Shown: positions 8,595 to 18,613, counted from the first letter of the stretch. The stretch is 64,000 nt of DNA from Nocardioides aquaticus (GCF_018459925.1 NZ_CP075371.1:3782001-3846000), one strand, 5' to 3'. Notes: generated by a model not told the origin, from the letters alone. Numbers and translations are program-made.

Positions 8595-9519
8595 GCACGG
8601 CCCGTGCGTCGGGGTAGCCACGCTCGGCGAGGTAGTCCAGGACGCCGTCGACGAGGTTCTCCGGGACGCTCGCGCCCGAGGTGACGCTGACGGTGCGGAC
8701 GCCGTCGAGCCAGGCCTCGTCGATCTCGGAGGCGTCGTCGACGCGGTAGGAGGCCTTCGCGCCGGCCTCGAGAGCCACCTCGACCAGCCGGACCGAGTTG
8801 GAGGAGTTGCCGGAGCCGACCACGATCAGCAGGTCGGCGTCCCGGGCGATGTCCTTCACGGCCAGCTGCCGGTTCTGCGTGGCGTAGCAGATGTCGTCCG
8901 AGGGCGGGTCGAGCAGCGCGGGGAACCGCTCGCGGATGGCCGCGACGGTCTCCATCGTCTCGTCGACCGACAACGTGGTCTGCGACAGCCAGGCCACCCG
9001 CTCGGGGTCGCGCACCTGGATCGAGGCGACGTCGTCCGGGCTCTGCACGAGCTGGATGCGCTCGGGGGCCTCGCCGGCGGTGCCCTCGACCTCCTCGTGG
9101 CCCTCGTGGCCGATCAGCAGGATGTCGTAGTCCTCGTCGGCGAACCGACGGGCCTCGTGGTGCACCTTGGTGACCAACGGGCAGGTGGCGTCGATCGTCT
9201 TCAGCTCACGCTCGGCGGCGTCGCTGTGCACCTGCGGGGAGACCCCGTGGGCGGAGAACACCACGGTCGCCCCGGTCGGCACCTCGTCGAGCTCGTCGAC
9301 GAACACGGCGCCGCGTGCCTCGAGGTCGGCCACGACGTGCTTGTTGTGCACGATCTGCTTGCGCACGTAGACCGGCGAGCCGTACAGGTCGAGCGCCTTC
9401 TCGACCGTCACCACGGCGCGGTCGACGCCGGCGCAGTACCCGCGGGGCGCTGCCAGCAGGACGGCGCGCTCGGCCTCGTCGGGAGGGAGCACGGTGGGCG
9501 TGCCGAGGTCGGTCGTCAT
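8518..9519 (-). CDS. ispH: 4-hydroxy-3-methylbut-2-enyl diphosphate reductase
   Basis: Last enzyme of the non-mevalonate isoprenoid pathway, reducing HMBPP to IPP and DMAPP with a [4Fe-4S] cluster. The three cluster cysteines are at 29 (PRGYCAGV), 113 (DATCPLV) and 211 ([11 protein letters not shown]); the substrate histidines ([20 protein letters not shown]) and the catalytic Glu in that last motif are present. 333 residues, full length. The ATG at 9519 follows a TAGGAT box at the leaderless spacing. Its product IPP feeds UppS, encoded at 36.9-37.6 kb. Confidence 0.97.
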   Translation of the reverse strand: MTTDLGTPTVLPPDEAERAVLLAAPRGYCAGVDRAVVTVEKALDLYGSPVYVRKQIVHNKHVVADLEARGAVFVDELDEVPTGATVVFSAHGVSPQVHSDAAERELKTIDATCPLVTKVHHEARRFADEDYDILLIGHEGHEEVEGTAGEAPERIQLVQSPDDVASIQVRDPERVAWLSQTTLSVDETMETVAAIRERFPALLDPPSDDICYATQNRQLAVKDIARDADLLIVVGSGNSSNSVRLVEVALEAGAKASYRVDDASEIDEAWLDGVRTVSVTSGASVPENLVDGVLDYLAERGYPDARAVLTAEESLIFSLPKELRRDLKAAGRS

Positions 9520-9525
9520 GACCCC

Positions 9526-9531
9526 ATCCTA
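9526..9531 (-). promoter_or_regulatory. -10 box TAGGAT, leaderless promoter of ispH
   Basis: Read on the minus strand, TAGGAT ends 6 bases before the ATG at 9519. Confidence 0.55.
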
Positions 9532-9624
9532 GTGGCGGCACGGTCGCCGCTCCCCGGCTGCACGGTCCCGCCCCCGGCTGCACCGGTCCCGCCCCGTCGC
9601 TGCACCGGTGTCGGGGCCGACGGC

Positions 9625-9630
9625 TACTGT
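9625..9630 (+). promoter_or_regulatory. -10 box TACTGT, leaderless promoter of xseAB
   Basis: TACTGT ends 6 bases before the ATG at 9637. The gap to the divergent ispH promoter is about 90 bases, so each gene has its own promoter. Confidence 0.5.
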
Positions 9631-9636
9631 CCCGCC

Positions 9637-10884
9637 ATGGCCCTGGAGACCTCCGCCGCGGCGCCGGCGCCGGTGCGCCAGGTCGCCACCGCCGTGGCCG
9701 GCTGGGTCGACCGGCTGGGCCCGATCTGGGTCGAGGGCCAGCTGGCCCAGGTCAACCGCCGTCCCGGGGTCTCGGTCGTGTTCATGACCCTGCGCGACTC
9801 CCTGGCCTCGGTGTCGGTGCGCCTGACCGTCCCCCGTGCGCTGGTCGACTCCCTCGACCCGCCCCTGGTCGAGGGAGCCAGCGTGGTGGTGCAGGCCAAG
9901 CCGTCCTACTACGCCGCCAACGGCTCGTTCTCGCTGGAGGTCCGCGAGCTGAGGATGGTCGGCCTCGGCGAGCTGCTGGCCCGTCTCGAGCGGCGCCGGC
10001 AGCTGCTGGCGGCGGAGGGCCTCTTCGCCGCCCACCTCAAGCGCCCGTTGCCCTTCCTGCCCCGCCGGGTCGGGCTGGTCACCGCACCGGGCTCGGCCGC
10101 GGAGCGCGACGTCGTGGACAACGCACGCCGCCGGTGGCCGGGGGTCGAGCTGACGACGGCCTACGCCACCATGCAGGGGCCCCGCTGCTCGGGCGAGGTG
10201 GTCGAGGCCCTCCAGCGCCTCGAGCGCGACCCCGCCGTGGACGTCGTGGTCGTGGCCCGCGGCGGCGGCTCGGTCGAGGACCTGCTGCCGTTCAGCGACG
10301 AGACGCTCGTCCGCGCCGTCGCCGCCCTGCGCACCCCGGTGGTCTCGGCCATCGGGCACGAGCAGGACCAGCCGCTGCTGGACCTGGTCGCCGACGTCCG
10401 CGCCTCGACCCCCACCGACGCCGCCAAGCTCGTCGTGCCCGACGTGGTGGGCGAGCTCGACGCCGTCGCCCACGCCCGCGAGCGGATGCGCGCCGCCCTC
10501 GGCGGGCTCCTGGCCCGCGAGGAGGCCGGGCTGCTGGCCCTGCGCACCCGTCCGGTGCTGGCCGACCCGCGCCACCTCATCGACACCCGTGACGACGAGC
10601 TGGTCGCGCTCCTCGGGCGCGCCCGACGCACCCTGGGCCACCGGCTCGACCGCGCCGCCGACGACGTCGACCACCAGCGGGCCCGGGCCCGGGCGCTGTC
10701 GCCGCTGGCGACGCTGCAGCGCGGGTACGCCGTGGTGCAGGACGCCGGCGGCCACGTCGTGACCAGCGTCGCCGCGCTCGCCCCGGGCGGTGCGCTGTCG
10801 GTACGCCTGGCCGACGGCCGCGCCGACGTCACCGTCGCCGGCACCACCCCCACCCCCGCACCCGCACCCGAGGAGCACCGATGA
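9637..10884 (+). CDS. xseA: Exodeoxyribonuclease VII large subunit
   Basis: Catalytic subunit of the metal-independent exonuclease VII that degrades single-stranded DNA. The N-terminal OB-fold (residues ~15-110, with [10 protein letters not shown] and SVRLTVPR) binds DNA. The catalytic domain (~125-330) has [36 protein letters not shown] and [10 protein letters not shown] with the catalytic Asp/His region. The C-terminal third is the helical arm, ending with LQRGYAVV. 415 residues is normal. It overlaps xseB in ATGA. Confidence 0.96.
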   Translation: MALETSAAAPAPVRQVATAVAGWVDRLGPIWVEGQLAQVNRRPGVSVVFMTLRDSLASVSVRLTVPRALVDSLDPPLVEGASVVVQAKPSYYAANGSFSLEVRELRMVGLGELLARLERRRQLLAAEGLFAAHLKRPLPFLPRRVGLVTAPGSAAERDVVDNARRRWPGVELTTAYATMQGPRCSGEVVEALQRLERDPAVDVVVVARGGGSVEDLLPFSDETLVRAVAALRTPVVSAIGHEQDQPLLDLVADVRASTPTDAAKLVVPDVVGELDAVAHARERMRAALGGLLAREEAGLLALRTRPVLADPRHLIDTRDDELVALLGRARRTLGHRLDRAADDVDHQRARARALSPLATLQRGYAVVQDAGGHVVTSVAALAPGGALSVRLADGRADVTVAGTTPTPAPAPEEHR

Positions 10885-11093
10885 GCACCGACGACCGCCC
10901 GTCCTACGAGCAGGCACGCACCGAGCTGGTCGAGACCGTCCGCCTGCTCGAGGCCGGCGGGACCTCGCTGGAGGAGTCGCTGGCGCTGTGGGAGCGCGGC
11001 GAGGAGCTCGCCGGCATCTGCCAGACCTGGCTGGCCGGCGCCCGCGAGCGCCTGGACGCCGTGCTCGCCGACCGCGAGGACGACGAGGAGTAG
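10881..11093 (+). CDS. xseB: Exodeoxyribonuclease VII small subunit
   Basis: 70-residue helical partner of XseA. The hallmark [19 protein letters not shown] and [15 protein letters not shown] is complete. The tail is acidic (DREDDEE). Start and upstream stop overlap by four bases, so stoichiometric expression by coupling is likely. Confidence 0.95.
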   Translation: MSTDDRPSYEQARTELVETVRLLEAGGTSLEESLALWERGEELAGICQTWLAGARERLDAVLADREDDEE

Positions 11094-11116
11094 ACGACGA
11101 GGACGAGCCCGCCGGC

Positions 11117-11734
11117 TCAGCCGCCCGGCTGACGGTCCTGGTCGGCGTCGGAGGCGCCCTCGACGGGCACGTCGGTGAGCCGCGCGACGTAGCCCGAGAG
11201 CTCCTGCGGCGAGGCCGAGCCGTAGACGAGCACCTGCTGCCCGTCCACCTCGGCGGCGTACGCCGTGTCACCGCCCTCGTCGCCGAAGCCCTCCCACCGC
11301 GTGGCGACCAGGCCCTCGGCCTCGGCGCCGGAGAAGACCAGCGGGTCACGCTCGGAGTAGTCCTCGTCGACCAGGGACTCCAGCATGTCGTCCAGCGACC
11401 CGTCCGCGACCCGCAAGCCGACGTACTCGGAGTCCGAGGTCAGCACCGACAGGTCGAAGGCGGGCTCGGGTGCCGGGGTGAAGTCGACGTCGGTGGCACC
11501 CCAGCCCGACGGCAGCGTCGCGGGGTAGATCACGTCGACGCCCGCGACCTGCACGTCGCGCACCAGGGCGAGGTAGTCGACGGGCTCCCGGTCGAAGACG
11601 TCCTCGTCGCTGGTCAGGTTCCGCAGGCCGAAGACCACGAGCACCCCGACGACGGTGACCACCATCGCTCCGACCAGACCACCGAAGGACCGTGAGTAGC
11701 GTCCCGGCCGGCCCGCGCTCCCCGTCTCGCTCAC
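11117..11734 (-). CDS. DUF4245 single-pass membrane protein
   Basis: 205 residues: a short basic cytosolic segment, one TM at ~18-37 ([18 protein letters not shown]), then an extracytoplasmic domain with [12 protein letters not shown], a DUF4245 signature. Function unknown. It is convergent with xseB (23-base gap) and divergent from glpX. In many actinobacteria this gene lies beside glpX, so the pairing looks conserved, though no functional link is established. Confidence 0.85.
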   Translation of the reverse strand: MSETGSAGRPGRYSRSFGGLVGAMVVTVVGVLVVFGLRNLTSDEDVFDREPVDYLALVRDVQVAGVDVIYPATLPSGWGATDVDFTPAPEPAFDLSVLTSDSEYVGLRVADGSLDDMLESLVDEDYSERDPLVFSGAEAEGLVATRWEGFGDEGGDTAYAAEVDGQQVLVYGSASPQELSGYVARLTDVPVEGASDADQDRQPGG

Positions 11735-11765
11735 GTCGTCATCCTCCCAGGTCCCCGGCTACGGC

Positions 11766-11771
11766 TAGCAT
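11766..11771 (+). promoter_or_regulatory. -10 box TAGCAT, leaderless promoter of glpX
   Basis: TAGCAT ends 7 bases before the ATG at 11779, supporting that start over the upstream in-frame one at 11692. Confidence 0.55.
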
Positions 11772-11778
11772 CCCGCCC

Positions 11779-12807
11779 ATGACCCACGTGGAGCCCGAGA
11801 CCATCGCCACCGCCCCCGGCGGGCCCGACCGCAACCTCGCGCTGGAGCTCGTCCGCGTCACCGAGGCCGCGGCGATGGCGGCCGGCCGATGGGTCGGCAA
11901 GGGCGACAAGAACGGCGCGGACGGCGTCGCCGTCAACGCGATGCGGGTGATGATCTCCACCATCCAGATGCGCGGCACCGTGGTCATCGGCGAGGGCGAG
12001 AAGGACAACGCGCCGATGCTCTACAACGGCGAGGAGGTCGGCGACGGCACGGGCCCCGAGTGCGACGTCGCGGTCGACCCGATCGACGGCACGACCCTGA
12101 CGGCCAAGGGCATGAGCAACGCCGTCGCGGTCCTCGCCGTCAGCCCCCGCGGCTCCATGTACGACCCGTCCGCCGTCTTCTACATGGACAAGCTGGCCAC
12201 CGGGCCGGAGGCCGCCGAGCACGTCGACATCCGGCTGCCCGTCGCCGAGAACATCCGTCTGGTCGCCAAGGCCAAGGGCGGCAAGGCCGAGGACGTCACC
12301 GTCGTCGTCCTCGACCGCCCGCGCCACGAGAAGCTCGCCGAGGAGATCCGGGCCACCGGCGCCCGGATCAAGTTCATCGTCGACGGTGACGTCGCCGGCG
12401 CGATCTCGGCCGCCCGCCCCGACAGCGGCGTCGACCTGCTGCTGGGCGTCGGCGGCACCCCGGAGGCCATCATCACCGCCTGCGCGATGAAGTGCATGGG
12501 CGGTGTCATCCAGACCCAGCTCTGGCCGACCGACGACGCCGAGCGCCAGAAGGCGCTGGACGCGGGGCTGGACCTGGACCCGGACCACGTGCTGTCCACC
12601 GAGGACCTCGTCACCGGCGACGACTGCTTCTTCGTGGCCACCGGCATCACCGACGGCGACCTGATGCGCGGCGTGCGCTACGGCGGGGGCGGCGCGACCA
12701 CGCACTCGCTGGTGATGCGCTCGCGCAGCGGCACGATCCGCTCGATCACCTCCGAGCACCGGCTGGCGAAGCTACGCGCTTTCTCCGCGATCGACTTCGA
12801 CCGCTGA
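11779..12807 (+). CDS. glpX: Class II fructose-1,6-bisphosphatase
   Basis: Gluconeogenic enzyme converting fructose 1,6-bisphosphate to fructose 6-phosphate. The metal site motifs are [11 protein letters not shown] and the inositol-phosphatase-fold signature [12 protein letters not shown]; further matches are [27 protein letters not shown] and [12 protein letters not shown]. 342 residues, typical of GlpX. The last 36 bases overlap the convergent lipase-like gene. With fumC and the sugar transporter this covers central carbon metabolism in the window. Confidence 0.96.
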   Translation: MTHVEPETIATAPGGPDRNLALELVRVTEAAAMAAGRWVGKGDKNGADGVAVNAMRVMISTIQMRGTVVIGEGEKDNAPMLYNGEEVGDGTGPECDVAVDPIDGTTLTAKGMSNAVAVLAVSPRGSMYDPSAVFYMDKLATGPEAAEHVDIRLPVAENIRLVAKAKGGKAEDVTVVVLDRPRHEKLAEEIRATGARIKFIVDGDVAGAISAARPDSGVDLLLGVGGTPEAIITACAMKCMGGVIQTQLWPTDDAERQKALDAGLDLDPDHVLSTEDLVTGDDCFFVATGITDGDLMRGVRYGGGGATTHSLVMRSRSGTIRSITSEHRLAKLRAFSAIDFDR

Positions 12808-13686
12808 GCCGACCCCGACCCCGACCCCACCCCGGGGACCGGTGAGCCGGGCCGCCGCACGAGCGGTGGTCGTGCCGACCTCCGGCAGGTCGTGACGTCC
12901 CAGCGCCTCCACCACGACGGCGAGGACCTGCGGGTCGAGCGCCATGCCCAGGTGCGTGGCGCGCACCTCCACCGAGGTCGCCTCGGGGTCGACGCAGGCG
13001 CGGTGGTCCACGACCCCGTCGCGCCGTGACCACACCGCGGTGAACGACACCTCGTCCGGCACGGGGGCCCGGGTCTCGTTGAAGCTCGCCCGGGCGCACC
13101 GCCCGTTGACGCAGTCCTCGGCCATCAGCCCGCGCCACCCCGCCGCGCTGAGCCGCACCAGCAGCTCCAGGCTCGCGCTCAGCGAGACGTGGTGCGCCCC
13201 CGGCGCGAGCATCGGGCTGCCGAGGGTGACGATGCCGGAGATCAGGTCCGGGCGCCGCACGGCGAGGCCGCGCGCGAGCATGCCGCCGAGGCTGTGGCCG
13301 ACCACCTGCACCCGCGACCCGCGACGCGCCGCCACGGACTCGATCCGGGACTCGAGCTGGTCGGCGGCCGACGCGGTGCAGCCGATGTTCGCGTGGATCT
13401 GGGCGCGGTAGGTCCGCCGACCGGCGCGGCGCAGCCCCGCGGCCAGCACGGTCAGCGAGCCGTCGCCGGCCAGGAACCCGGGGACGAGCACCACCGGCTC
13501 CGCGTCGCGGGGCCGGCTGCGCTCGGCGTACGGGAGCGCGCGGCGGCGTCGGTGCTCCCCGGCGGCGTGCCACAGCGCCCGCCCGGCCTCCCCGACGACC
13601 CCGGCCTCGCGCAGCACGGCAGCCGCTCCGGGGGGCGCGAAACCCTCCGGGAGCAGGAAGGACGCGGTGGGTGAGACGCCGGTCAC
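12772..13686 (-). CDS. Alpha/beta hydrolase, triacylglycerol-lipase-like
   Basis: 304-residue cytosolic esterase/lipase-like protein. After the oxyanion-region strand [16 protein letters not shown] comes the nucleophile elbow [13 protein letters not shown] (Ser), with acid and base likely in [10 protein letters not shown] and VRATHLGMA near the C-terminus. No signal peptide. Its substrate cannot be read from sequence. GTG 13686 is chosen because a TAGCGT box ends 7 bases upstream; the frame extends ~100 bases further without family-like sequence. The 3' end overlaps glpX by 36 bases. Confidence 0.85.
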   Translation of the reverse strand: MTGVSPTASFLLPEGFAPPGAAAVLREAGVVGEAGRALWHAAGEHRRRRALPYAERSRPRDAEPVVLVPGFLAGDGSLTVLAAGLRRAGRRTYRAQIHANIGCTASAADQLESRIESVAARRGSRVQVVGHSLGGMLARGLAVRRPDLISGIVTLGSPMLAPGAHHVSLSASLELLVRLSAAGWRGLMAEDCVNGRCARASFNETRAPVPDEVSFTAVWSRRDGVVDHRACVDPEATSVEVRATHLGMALDPQVLAVVVEALGRHDLPEVGTTTARAAARLTGPRGGVGVGVGSAVEVDRGESA

Positions 13687-13693
13687 ACAGCGG

Positions 13694-13699
13694 ACGCTA
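13694..13699 (-). promoter_or_regulatory. -10 box TAGCGT, leaderless promoter of the lipase-like gene
   Basis: On the minus strand TAGCGT ends 7 bases before GTG 13686 and decides that start. Confidence 0.5.
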
Positions 13700-13771
13700 G
13701 ACCCTCCACCTCGCCCACGGGGGTGAATGGACCGGGCCGGTCGGAGCACGGTCGTGCGCTTGACTGGACCC

Positions 13772-14686
13772 ATGGCCTCGACCCCCACCCCCGTCGCCGT
13801 CTCCGAGGAGCTCTTCGCCCCGGTCAGCCACGACGTCGAGCTCTGCTACCAGACCTTCGGCGATCCCTCCGACGAGCCGCTGCTGCTGGTGATGGGGCTC
13901 GGCGGGCCGATGAACTGGTGGTCCCCCGGGCTCTGCGAGGACCTCGCCCGCAGCGGGTTCTTCGTCGTCCGCTACGACAACCGCGACACCGGTCGCTCGA
14001 GCCGGGGCACCGGCCGCGTCGGGCGCACCGCCCTCGTGCGCGCGTTCGTCGGCCTGCCGGCCAGCGCGCCGTACAGCCTGACCGACCTCGCCGACGACGC
14101 GTTCGGGCTCCTGGACCACCTCGGCCTGCCCACCGCCCACGTGGTGGGGGTCTCGATGGGCGGGATGATCGTGCAGACCATGGCGGTGACGCGTCCCGGC
14201 CGGGTGCGGTCGCTGGTCAGCATCATGTCGACGACCGGCAAGCGCACGGTCGGCTGGCAGAACCCCACGCTGCTGCCGATGCTCGCCCTGCCGCGCAAGG
14301 GCGGCCGGGAGGCGTTCGTGGCCACCAGCGTCACGACCTGGCGCGCGATCGGCTCGCCGGCCTACGAGCGGCCGCGCGCGGCGATCGAGGCGCAGGCCGA
14401 GGAGACGTTCGACCGCGGGGCCAGCGCCAGCGGGGTGCTGCGCCAGACGATGGCCATCCTGACGCAGCCCGACCGCAGTGCGGCGCTGCGACGGCTGCGG
14501 CTGCCGGCAGCGGTCCTGCACGGCGACGCCGACAAGATGGTGCACCTCTCCGGCGGCCGGGCCACCGCTGCGGCCGTCCCGGACGCCGAGCTGGTCGTGG
14601 TGGAGGGCATGGGCCACGACCTGCCCGAGCCGTTGTGGCCGACGATCGTGGCCCTGGTGCGGCGCACGGCCGACCGGGCCTCCTGA
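13772..14686 (+). CDS. Alpha/beta hydrolase
   Basis: 304 residues with the complete catalytic geometry: oxyanion segment LLLVMGLGGPMNWW, strand YDNRDTGRSS, nucleophile elbow VVGVSMGGMIVQ, acid in LHGDADKMVH and base His in EGMGHDLP. This pattern is common among esterases and aclacinomycin-methylesterase-like (RdmC) enzymes with N-terminal ELCYQTFGDP. Substrate unknown. It is divergent from the lipase-like gene; no shared operon is visible. Start ATG 13772 matches the family N-terminus. Confidence 0.88.
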   Translation: MASTPTPVAVSEELFAPVSHDVELCYQTFGDPSDEPLLLVMGLGGPMNWWSPGLCEDLARSGFFVVRYDNRDTGRSSRGTGRVGRTALVRAFVGLPASAPYSLTDLADDAFGLLDHLGLPTAHVVGVSMGGMIVQTMAVTRPGRVRSLVSIMSTTGKRTVGWQNPTLLPMLALPRKGGREAFVATSVTTWRAIGSPAYERPRAAIEAQAEETFDRGASASGVLRQTMAILTQPDRSAALRRLRLPAAVLHGDADKMVHLSGGRATAAAVPDAELVVVEGMGHDLPEPLWPTIVALVRRTADRAS

Positions 14687-14702
14687 CCGCTACCGGCTGC
14701 CC

Positions 14703-15353
14703 CTACGGCTGCACTCGGCCGTCGCGCAGCTCCACGACCCGGTGGGCCAGCGCGGCCGCCTCCGCGGGGTCGCGGGTCGCGACCAGCGTGGTGACACCCA
14801 CCCGGGCCAGCAGGCCCGGAAGGTCGTCCAGCGCGCGGGCCCGCGCCCCCGGGTCGAGGTTCGACAGCGGCTCGTCGAGGCACAGCACCTGCGGTCGCCG
14901 CACCACCGCCCGTCCGAGCGCGACCCGCTGGCGCTGCCCGCCGGAGAGCGCCTCCGGCAGCCGGTCGAGCAGGTCCGTCAGCCCGAGCAGCCCGGCGGCC
15001 TCCTCGACCCGCGACCGGCGCTCGTCCTCGGGCACCCCGACCAGCTCGAGGGCGTAGCCGACGTTGTCCGCCACGCTGAGGTGCGGGTGCAGCGCGTAGT
15101 TCTGGAACACCACGGCGACCTCGCGCTCGCGGGCCGCCACGGTGGTGACGTCGCGGTCGCCGACGAGGACCGCGCCCCTGCTGACCTCCTCGAGGCCGGC
15201 GAGCATCCGCAGCACGGTCGACTTGCCGGACCCCGCGGGCCCCAGCAGCGCGACCACCTCGCCGTCCTCCACCAGCAGGTCGAGGCCGGGCACGGCGGGC
15301 GCCTCGGCACCGGGGTACCACCGCTGCGCGCCGTCGAAGGTCACCGAGGCCAT
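14703..15353 (-). CDS. ABC transporter ATPase, degenerate MalK/PotA-like
   Basis: 216-residue nucleotide-binding subunit. Walker A is GPAGSGKST, the Q-loop VVFQNYALHPHL, the signature LSGGQRQRVALGRA, and Walker B VLCLDEPLSNLD. Two oddities: the switch region reads LVATRDPAEA where relatives have VTHD, so the catalytic-switch His is Arg, and the C-terminal TOBE/regulatory domain of MalK-type proteins is missing. It is divergent from a carbohydrate ABC operon that has its own complete ATPase. It may be a decaying paralogue or a regulator. ATG 15353 is preferred to the upstream start. Confidence 0.85.
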   Translation of the reverse strand: MASVTFDGAQRWYPGAEAPAVPGLDLLVEDGEVVALLGPAGSGKSTVLRMLAGLEEVSRGAVLVGDRDVTTVAAREREVAVVFQNYALHPHLSVADNVGYALELVGVPEDERRSRVEEAAGLLGLTDLLDRLPEALSGGQRQRVALGRAVVRRPQVLCLDEPLSNLDPGARARALDDLPGLLARVGVTTLVATRDPAEAAALAHRVVELRDGRVQP

Positions 15354-15428
15354 CGCGAGCAGCTCCTCCCACTGATCCCACCTGCAGAAACCCACAGGGG
15401 GTGCATTGTGCCGGTGACCTGACTCACA

Positions 15429-15448
15429 CTACGGTCGTGGGTCCGTAG
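15429..15448. promoter_or_regulatory. Inverted repeat in the divergent promoter region of the sugar ABC operon
   Basis: CTACGG (15429-15434) and CCGTAG (15443-15448) form 6-base arms around 8 bases, 43 bases before the substrate-binding-protein start. A repressor site is plausible, but no regulator gene lies beside it. Confidence 0.3.
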
Positions 15449-15490
15449 ACGCCCCACCAGCCACATCCACACCTCGACGGAGAGGCACTC

Positions 15491-16825
15491 ATGCAGGCAC
15501 GACAGGGACCCCGCCGACGTCGCCTGGTCGCCGCGCTCGCCACGCTCGCCTGCGGCTCAGCACTGCTGACCGCGTGCGGCGGCGGGGACAGCGGCAAGCC
15601 GACGCTCAACTGGTACATCAACCCCGACGGCCAGGACACGCTCACGATGCTGGCCGAGGAGTGCAGCACCGACGAGTACGACATCGCCATCCAGCTGCTC
15701 CCGGCCAGCGCCACCGACCAGCGCACGCAGCTCGCGCGCCGGCTCGCGGCCGGTGACAGCTCGACCGACCTGATGAGCCTCGACCCGGTCTTCGTCGCCG
15801 AGTTCGCCAACGCCGGGTGGCTGGAGCCGTTCACCGGCGACCGGGCCGAGGCGGTGCTGGACGACGACGTGCTCGCCGGCGCGGCGGACACCGTCGTCTG
15901 GGAGGACGAGGTCGTCGCCGCGCCGCAGTGGGCCAACACGCAGGTGCTCTGGTACCGCGAGTCGCTGGCGGAGACCGCCGGGCTGGACATCGGGCCCGAC
16001 TCCCCCGTGACCTGGAGCCAGGTGATCGACGCCGCCGCCTCCGTCGAGGGCGCCACCGTCGGCGTGCAGGCCAACCGCTACGAGGCGTACGTGGTGTGGA
16101 TCAACTCCCTCATCGCCGGCGCCGGTGGCGCCATCATCGAGGACACCGAGGCCGGGCGCGACGCCGAGGTCACCATCGACTCCGAGGCCGGTCAGGCCGC
16201 GGCGGCGGTCATCCAGCAGCTCGCGGACTCCGGCGCCACGCAGCCGGACTTCACGACCTCCAACGAGGGCACCAGCCTCGGCCGGATGTTCCCCGACGAC
16301 GGCGGACCCGGGGAGTTCATGAACAACTGGACGTTCGTCTACAAGAACTACGAGTCGACCATCGGAGCCGTCGGCGGCCCGGCCGACGAGCAGGAGTTCG
16401 AGGACCTCGCCTGGGCCCGCTACCCGCAGACGGTGGAGGGCGAGGAGTCCCGGCCGCCGATCGGCGGCATCGACATCGGGGTGGGTGCCTACTCCGAGAA
16501 CCTCGACTTCGCCCAGGACGCGGCCGTGTGCGTCACCTCGGCAGAGGCGCAGTCCGCACTGGCCGTCACCGACGGCCTGATGCCCTCGCGCAACTCGGTC
16601 TACGACTCCCCCGAGCTCCAGGACGCCTACCCGGCCGACCTGCTCGACCTCTACCGCGAGAGCATCGAGACCGGGGCGCCACGACCCAAGAGCGCGTTCT
16701 ACAGCCAGATCTCCAGCGCCGTGCAGTCGGTGTGGCACTCGCCCACGTCGGTCTCGCCCGACTCGACGCCCGAGGAGTCGGCCGACTTCCTGCGCGAGGT
16801 CCTCTCCGGGGAGGCACTGCTGTGA
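15491..16825 (+). CDS. Carbohydrate ABC transporter substrate-binding lipoprotein
   Basis: 444-residue family-1 extracellular solute-binding protein. A type-II signal peptide with a basic start (QARQGPRRRR) and lipobox LLTACGGG puts the mature N-terminal Cys near residue 29. The body shows the expected pattern: LNWYINPDGQDTL, AAGDSSTDLMSLD, FVAEFANAGWL, then WANTQVLWYRE and later FMNNWTFVYKNYE. It resembles trehalose/alpha-glucoside binders (LpqY/ThuE-like), but the sugar cannot be fixed. A GGAGAG site precedes ATG 15491. Its stop overlaps the next gene in GTGA. First gene of a four-gene operon. Confidence 0.92.
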   Translation: MQARQGPRRRRLVAALATLACGSALLTACGGGDSGKPTLNWYINPDGQDTLTMLAEECSTDEYDIAIQLLPASATDQRTQLARRLAAGDSSTDLMSLDPVFVAEFANAGWLEPFTGDRAEAVLDDDVLAGAADTVVWEDEVVAAPQWANTQVLWYRESLAETAGLDIGPDSPVTWSQVIDAAASVEGATVGVQANRYEAYVVWINSLIAGAGGAIIEDTEAGRDAEVTIDSEAGQAAAAVIQQLADSGATQPDFTTSNEGTSLGRMFPDDGGPGEFMNNWTFVYKNYESTIGAVGGPADEQEFEDLAWARYPQTVEGEESRPPIGGIDIGVGAYSENLDFAQDAAVCVTSAEAQSALAVTDGLMPSRNSVYDSPELQDAYPADLLDLYRESIETGAPRPKSAFYSQISSAVQSVWHSPTSVSPDSTPEESADFLREVLSGEALL

Positions 16826-17772
16826 GCACCGTGACCGCACCCCGCCAGGGCGGGACCCGCAAGCAGGGCAGGAAGGAGACCCCCGAGGCCTCCGACCGGC
16901 TCAAGGCCGAGAACAGCCTGGGCCGGAAGCTGGTGGCACCGGCGATCGTGCTGATGCTGCTGGTCACCGCGTTCCCGATGGCGCGGGCCCTCTACCTGTC
17001 GCTGTTCTCCTACACCCTCACCGCCCCCGACGACCGCGAGTTCGTGGGCCTGGGCAACTACCTGACCGCCCTGACCGACTCGCTGTTCTGGACCACCACC
17101 CTCAACACCGTGATGATCATGGTCGTCACCGTGTTCGTGGAGCTGGTGATCGGCTTCGCCTTCGCGATGGTGATGCACCGGGTGATCTTCGCCCGCGGCG
17201 TCATCCGCACCTCGATCCTGATCCCCTACGGCATCATCACCGTGGTCTCGGGCTTCGCCTGGCAGTTCGCCTTCTCCAACACCAACGGCTTCGTGAACTC
17301 CTGGCTGCCGTTCATCGGCGACGACTTCAACTGGTTCGCGCAGTACGAGACCTCGATCATCGCGATCATGGTCTCCGAGATCTGGAAGACCACGCCGTTC
17401 ATGTCGCTGCTGCTGCTGGCCGGCCTGGCGCAGGTCTCCGAGGACATGCTGGAGGCCGCCAAGGTCGACGGCGCGACCTGGTTCCAGCGGCTCTTCAAGG
17501 TGATCCTGCCCAACATGCGGGCCGCGATCATGGTCGCGGTGCTCTTCCGAGCGCTGGACGCCTACCGGATCTTCGACAACATCTTCGTCATGACCGCCGG
17601 CGCCAACGGCACCGAGTCCATCTCGTTCCTGACCTACCGGCAGGTGATCGAGCAGTTCCAGCTGGGCATCGGCTCCGCGCTCTCGGTGCTGCTGTTCCTC
17701 TCGGTGCTGATCGTGGCCTTCGCCATCGTCAAGGTCTTCCGCGTCGACCTTTCCAACGCACGGCAGGGGTGA
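16822..17772 (+). CDS. Carbohydrate ABC transporter permease, MalF-like
   Basis: 316 residues with a ~40-residue polar N-terminus and six TM segments starting at ~35 (LVAPAIVLMLLVTAFPMA). The EAA loop that docks to the ATPase is EAAKVDGATWFQRLFKVILP. With the neighbouring permease it forms the membrane channel for the substrate delivered by the 15491 lipoprotein. The GTG start overlaps the preceding stop, which indicates coupled translation. Confidence 0.93.
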   Translation: MSTVTAPRQGGTRKQGRKETPEASDRLKAENSLGRKLVAPAIVLMLLVTAFPMARALYLSLFSYTLTAPDDREFVGLGNYLTALTDSLFWTTTLNTVMIMVVTVFVELVIGFAFAMVMHRVIFARGVIRTSILIPYGIITVVSGFAWQFAFSNTNGFVNSWLPFIGDDFNWFAQYETSIIAIMVSEIWKTTPFMSLLLLAGLAQVSEDMLEAAKVDGATWFQRLFKVILPNMRAAIMVAVLFRALDAYRIFDNIFVMTAGANGTESISFLTYRQVIEQFQLGIGSALSVLLFLSVLIVAFAIVKVFRVDLSNARQG

Positions 17773-17779
17773 GCACGTC

Positions 17780-18613
17780 ATGAAGCAGAAGATCGGCCTC
17801 ACCGTGGGCATTCTCCTGATCCTCACCTGGTGCCTGCTGCCGGTGGCCTGGATCATCTCGTTGTCCTTCAAGTCCCAGGAAGCCATCACCAACGGCTCCC
17901 CCGGGTTCTTCCCGTCCTCGGGCGGCGCCGCGGGGTTCGCCAACTACAGCGACGTCCTCGCCGACGAGCAGTTCCGTCGCGCGATCATCAACTCCATCGG
18001 GATCTCGCTGATCGCCACCACGCTCTCGGTGCTGATCGCGACGCTGGCGGCGTACGCCATCGCCCGGCTGGAGTTCAAGGGCAAGAAGTTCGTGCTCACC
18101 ACCGCGCTGGTGATCGCGATGTTCCCGGTCGTGTCCCTGGTGGGCCCGTTGTTCGACCTGTGGCGCACCATCGGCATCTACGACACCTGGCCGGGGCTGA
18201 TCATCCCCTACATGTCGTTCACGCTGCCGCTGGCGATCTGGACCCTGTCGGCCTTCTTCCGCGAGATCCCGTGGGAGATGGAGCAGGCCGCCCAGGTTGA
18301 CGGCGCCACGTCGTGGCAGGCGTTCCGCAAGGTCATCGTGCCGCTCGCGGCTCCCGGGGTCTTCACGGCCGCGATCCTGACCTTCTTCTTCGCCTGGAAC
18401 GACTTCGTCTTCGGCATCTCGCTGACCTCCACCGAGGCCGCGCGACCGATCCCGGCGGCGCTGTCGTTCTTCGTCGGGGCCGACCCGTTCAACCGGCCCG
18501 CGTCGCTGCTCGCCGCGGCGGCCGTGGTCGCCACCATCCCGATCGTGATCATCGTCCTGCTGTTCCAGCGCAAGATCGTCGCCGGCCTCACCTCCGGCGC
18601 AGTGAAGGGGTAA
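17780..18613 (+). CDS. Carbohydrate ABC transporter permease, MalG-like
   Basis: 277 residues, six TM segments, beginning with KQKIGLTVGILLILTWCLLP. The EAA loop reads EQAAQVDGATSWQAFRKVIV. Partner of the MalF-like permease; the genes are 7 bases apart and the ATPase follows after 4 bases, so this is one transcript. Confidence 0.93.
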   Translation: MKQKIGLTVGILLILTWCLLPVAWIISLSFKSQEAITNGSPGFFPSSGGAAGFANYSDVLADEQFRRAIINSIGISLIATTLSVLIATLAAYAIARLEFKGKKFVLTTALVIAMFPVVSLVGPLFDLWRTIGIYDTWPGLIIPYMSFTLPLAIWTLSAFFREIPWEMEQAAQVDGATSWQAFRKVIVPLAAPGVFTAAILTFFFAWNDFVFGISLTSTEAARPIPAALSFFVGADPFNRPASLLAAAAVVATIPIVIIVLLFQRKIVAGLTSGAVKG

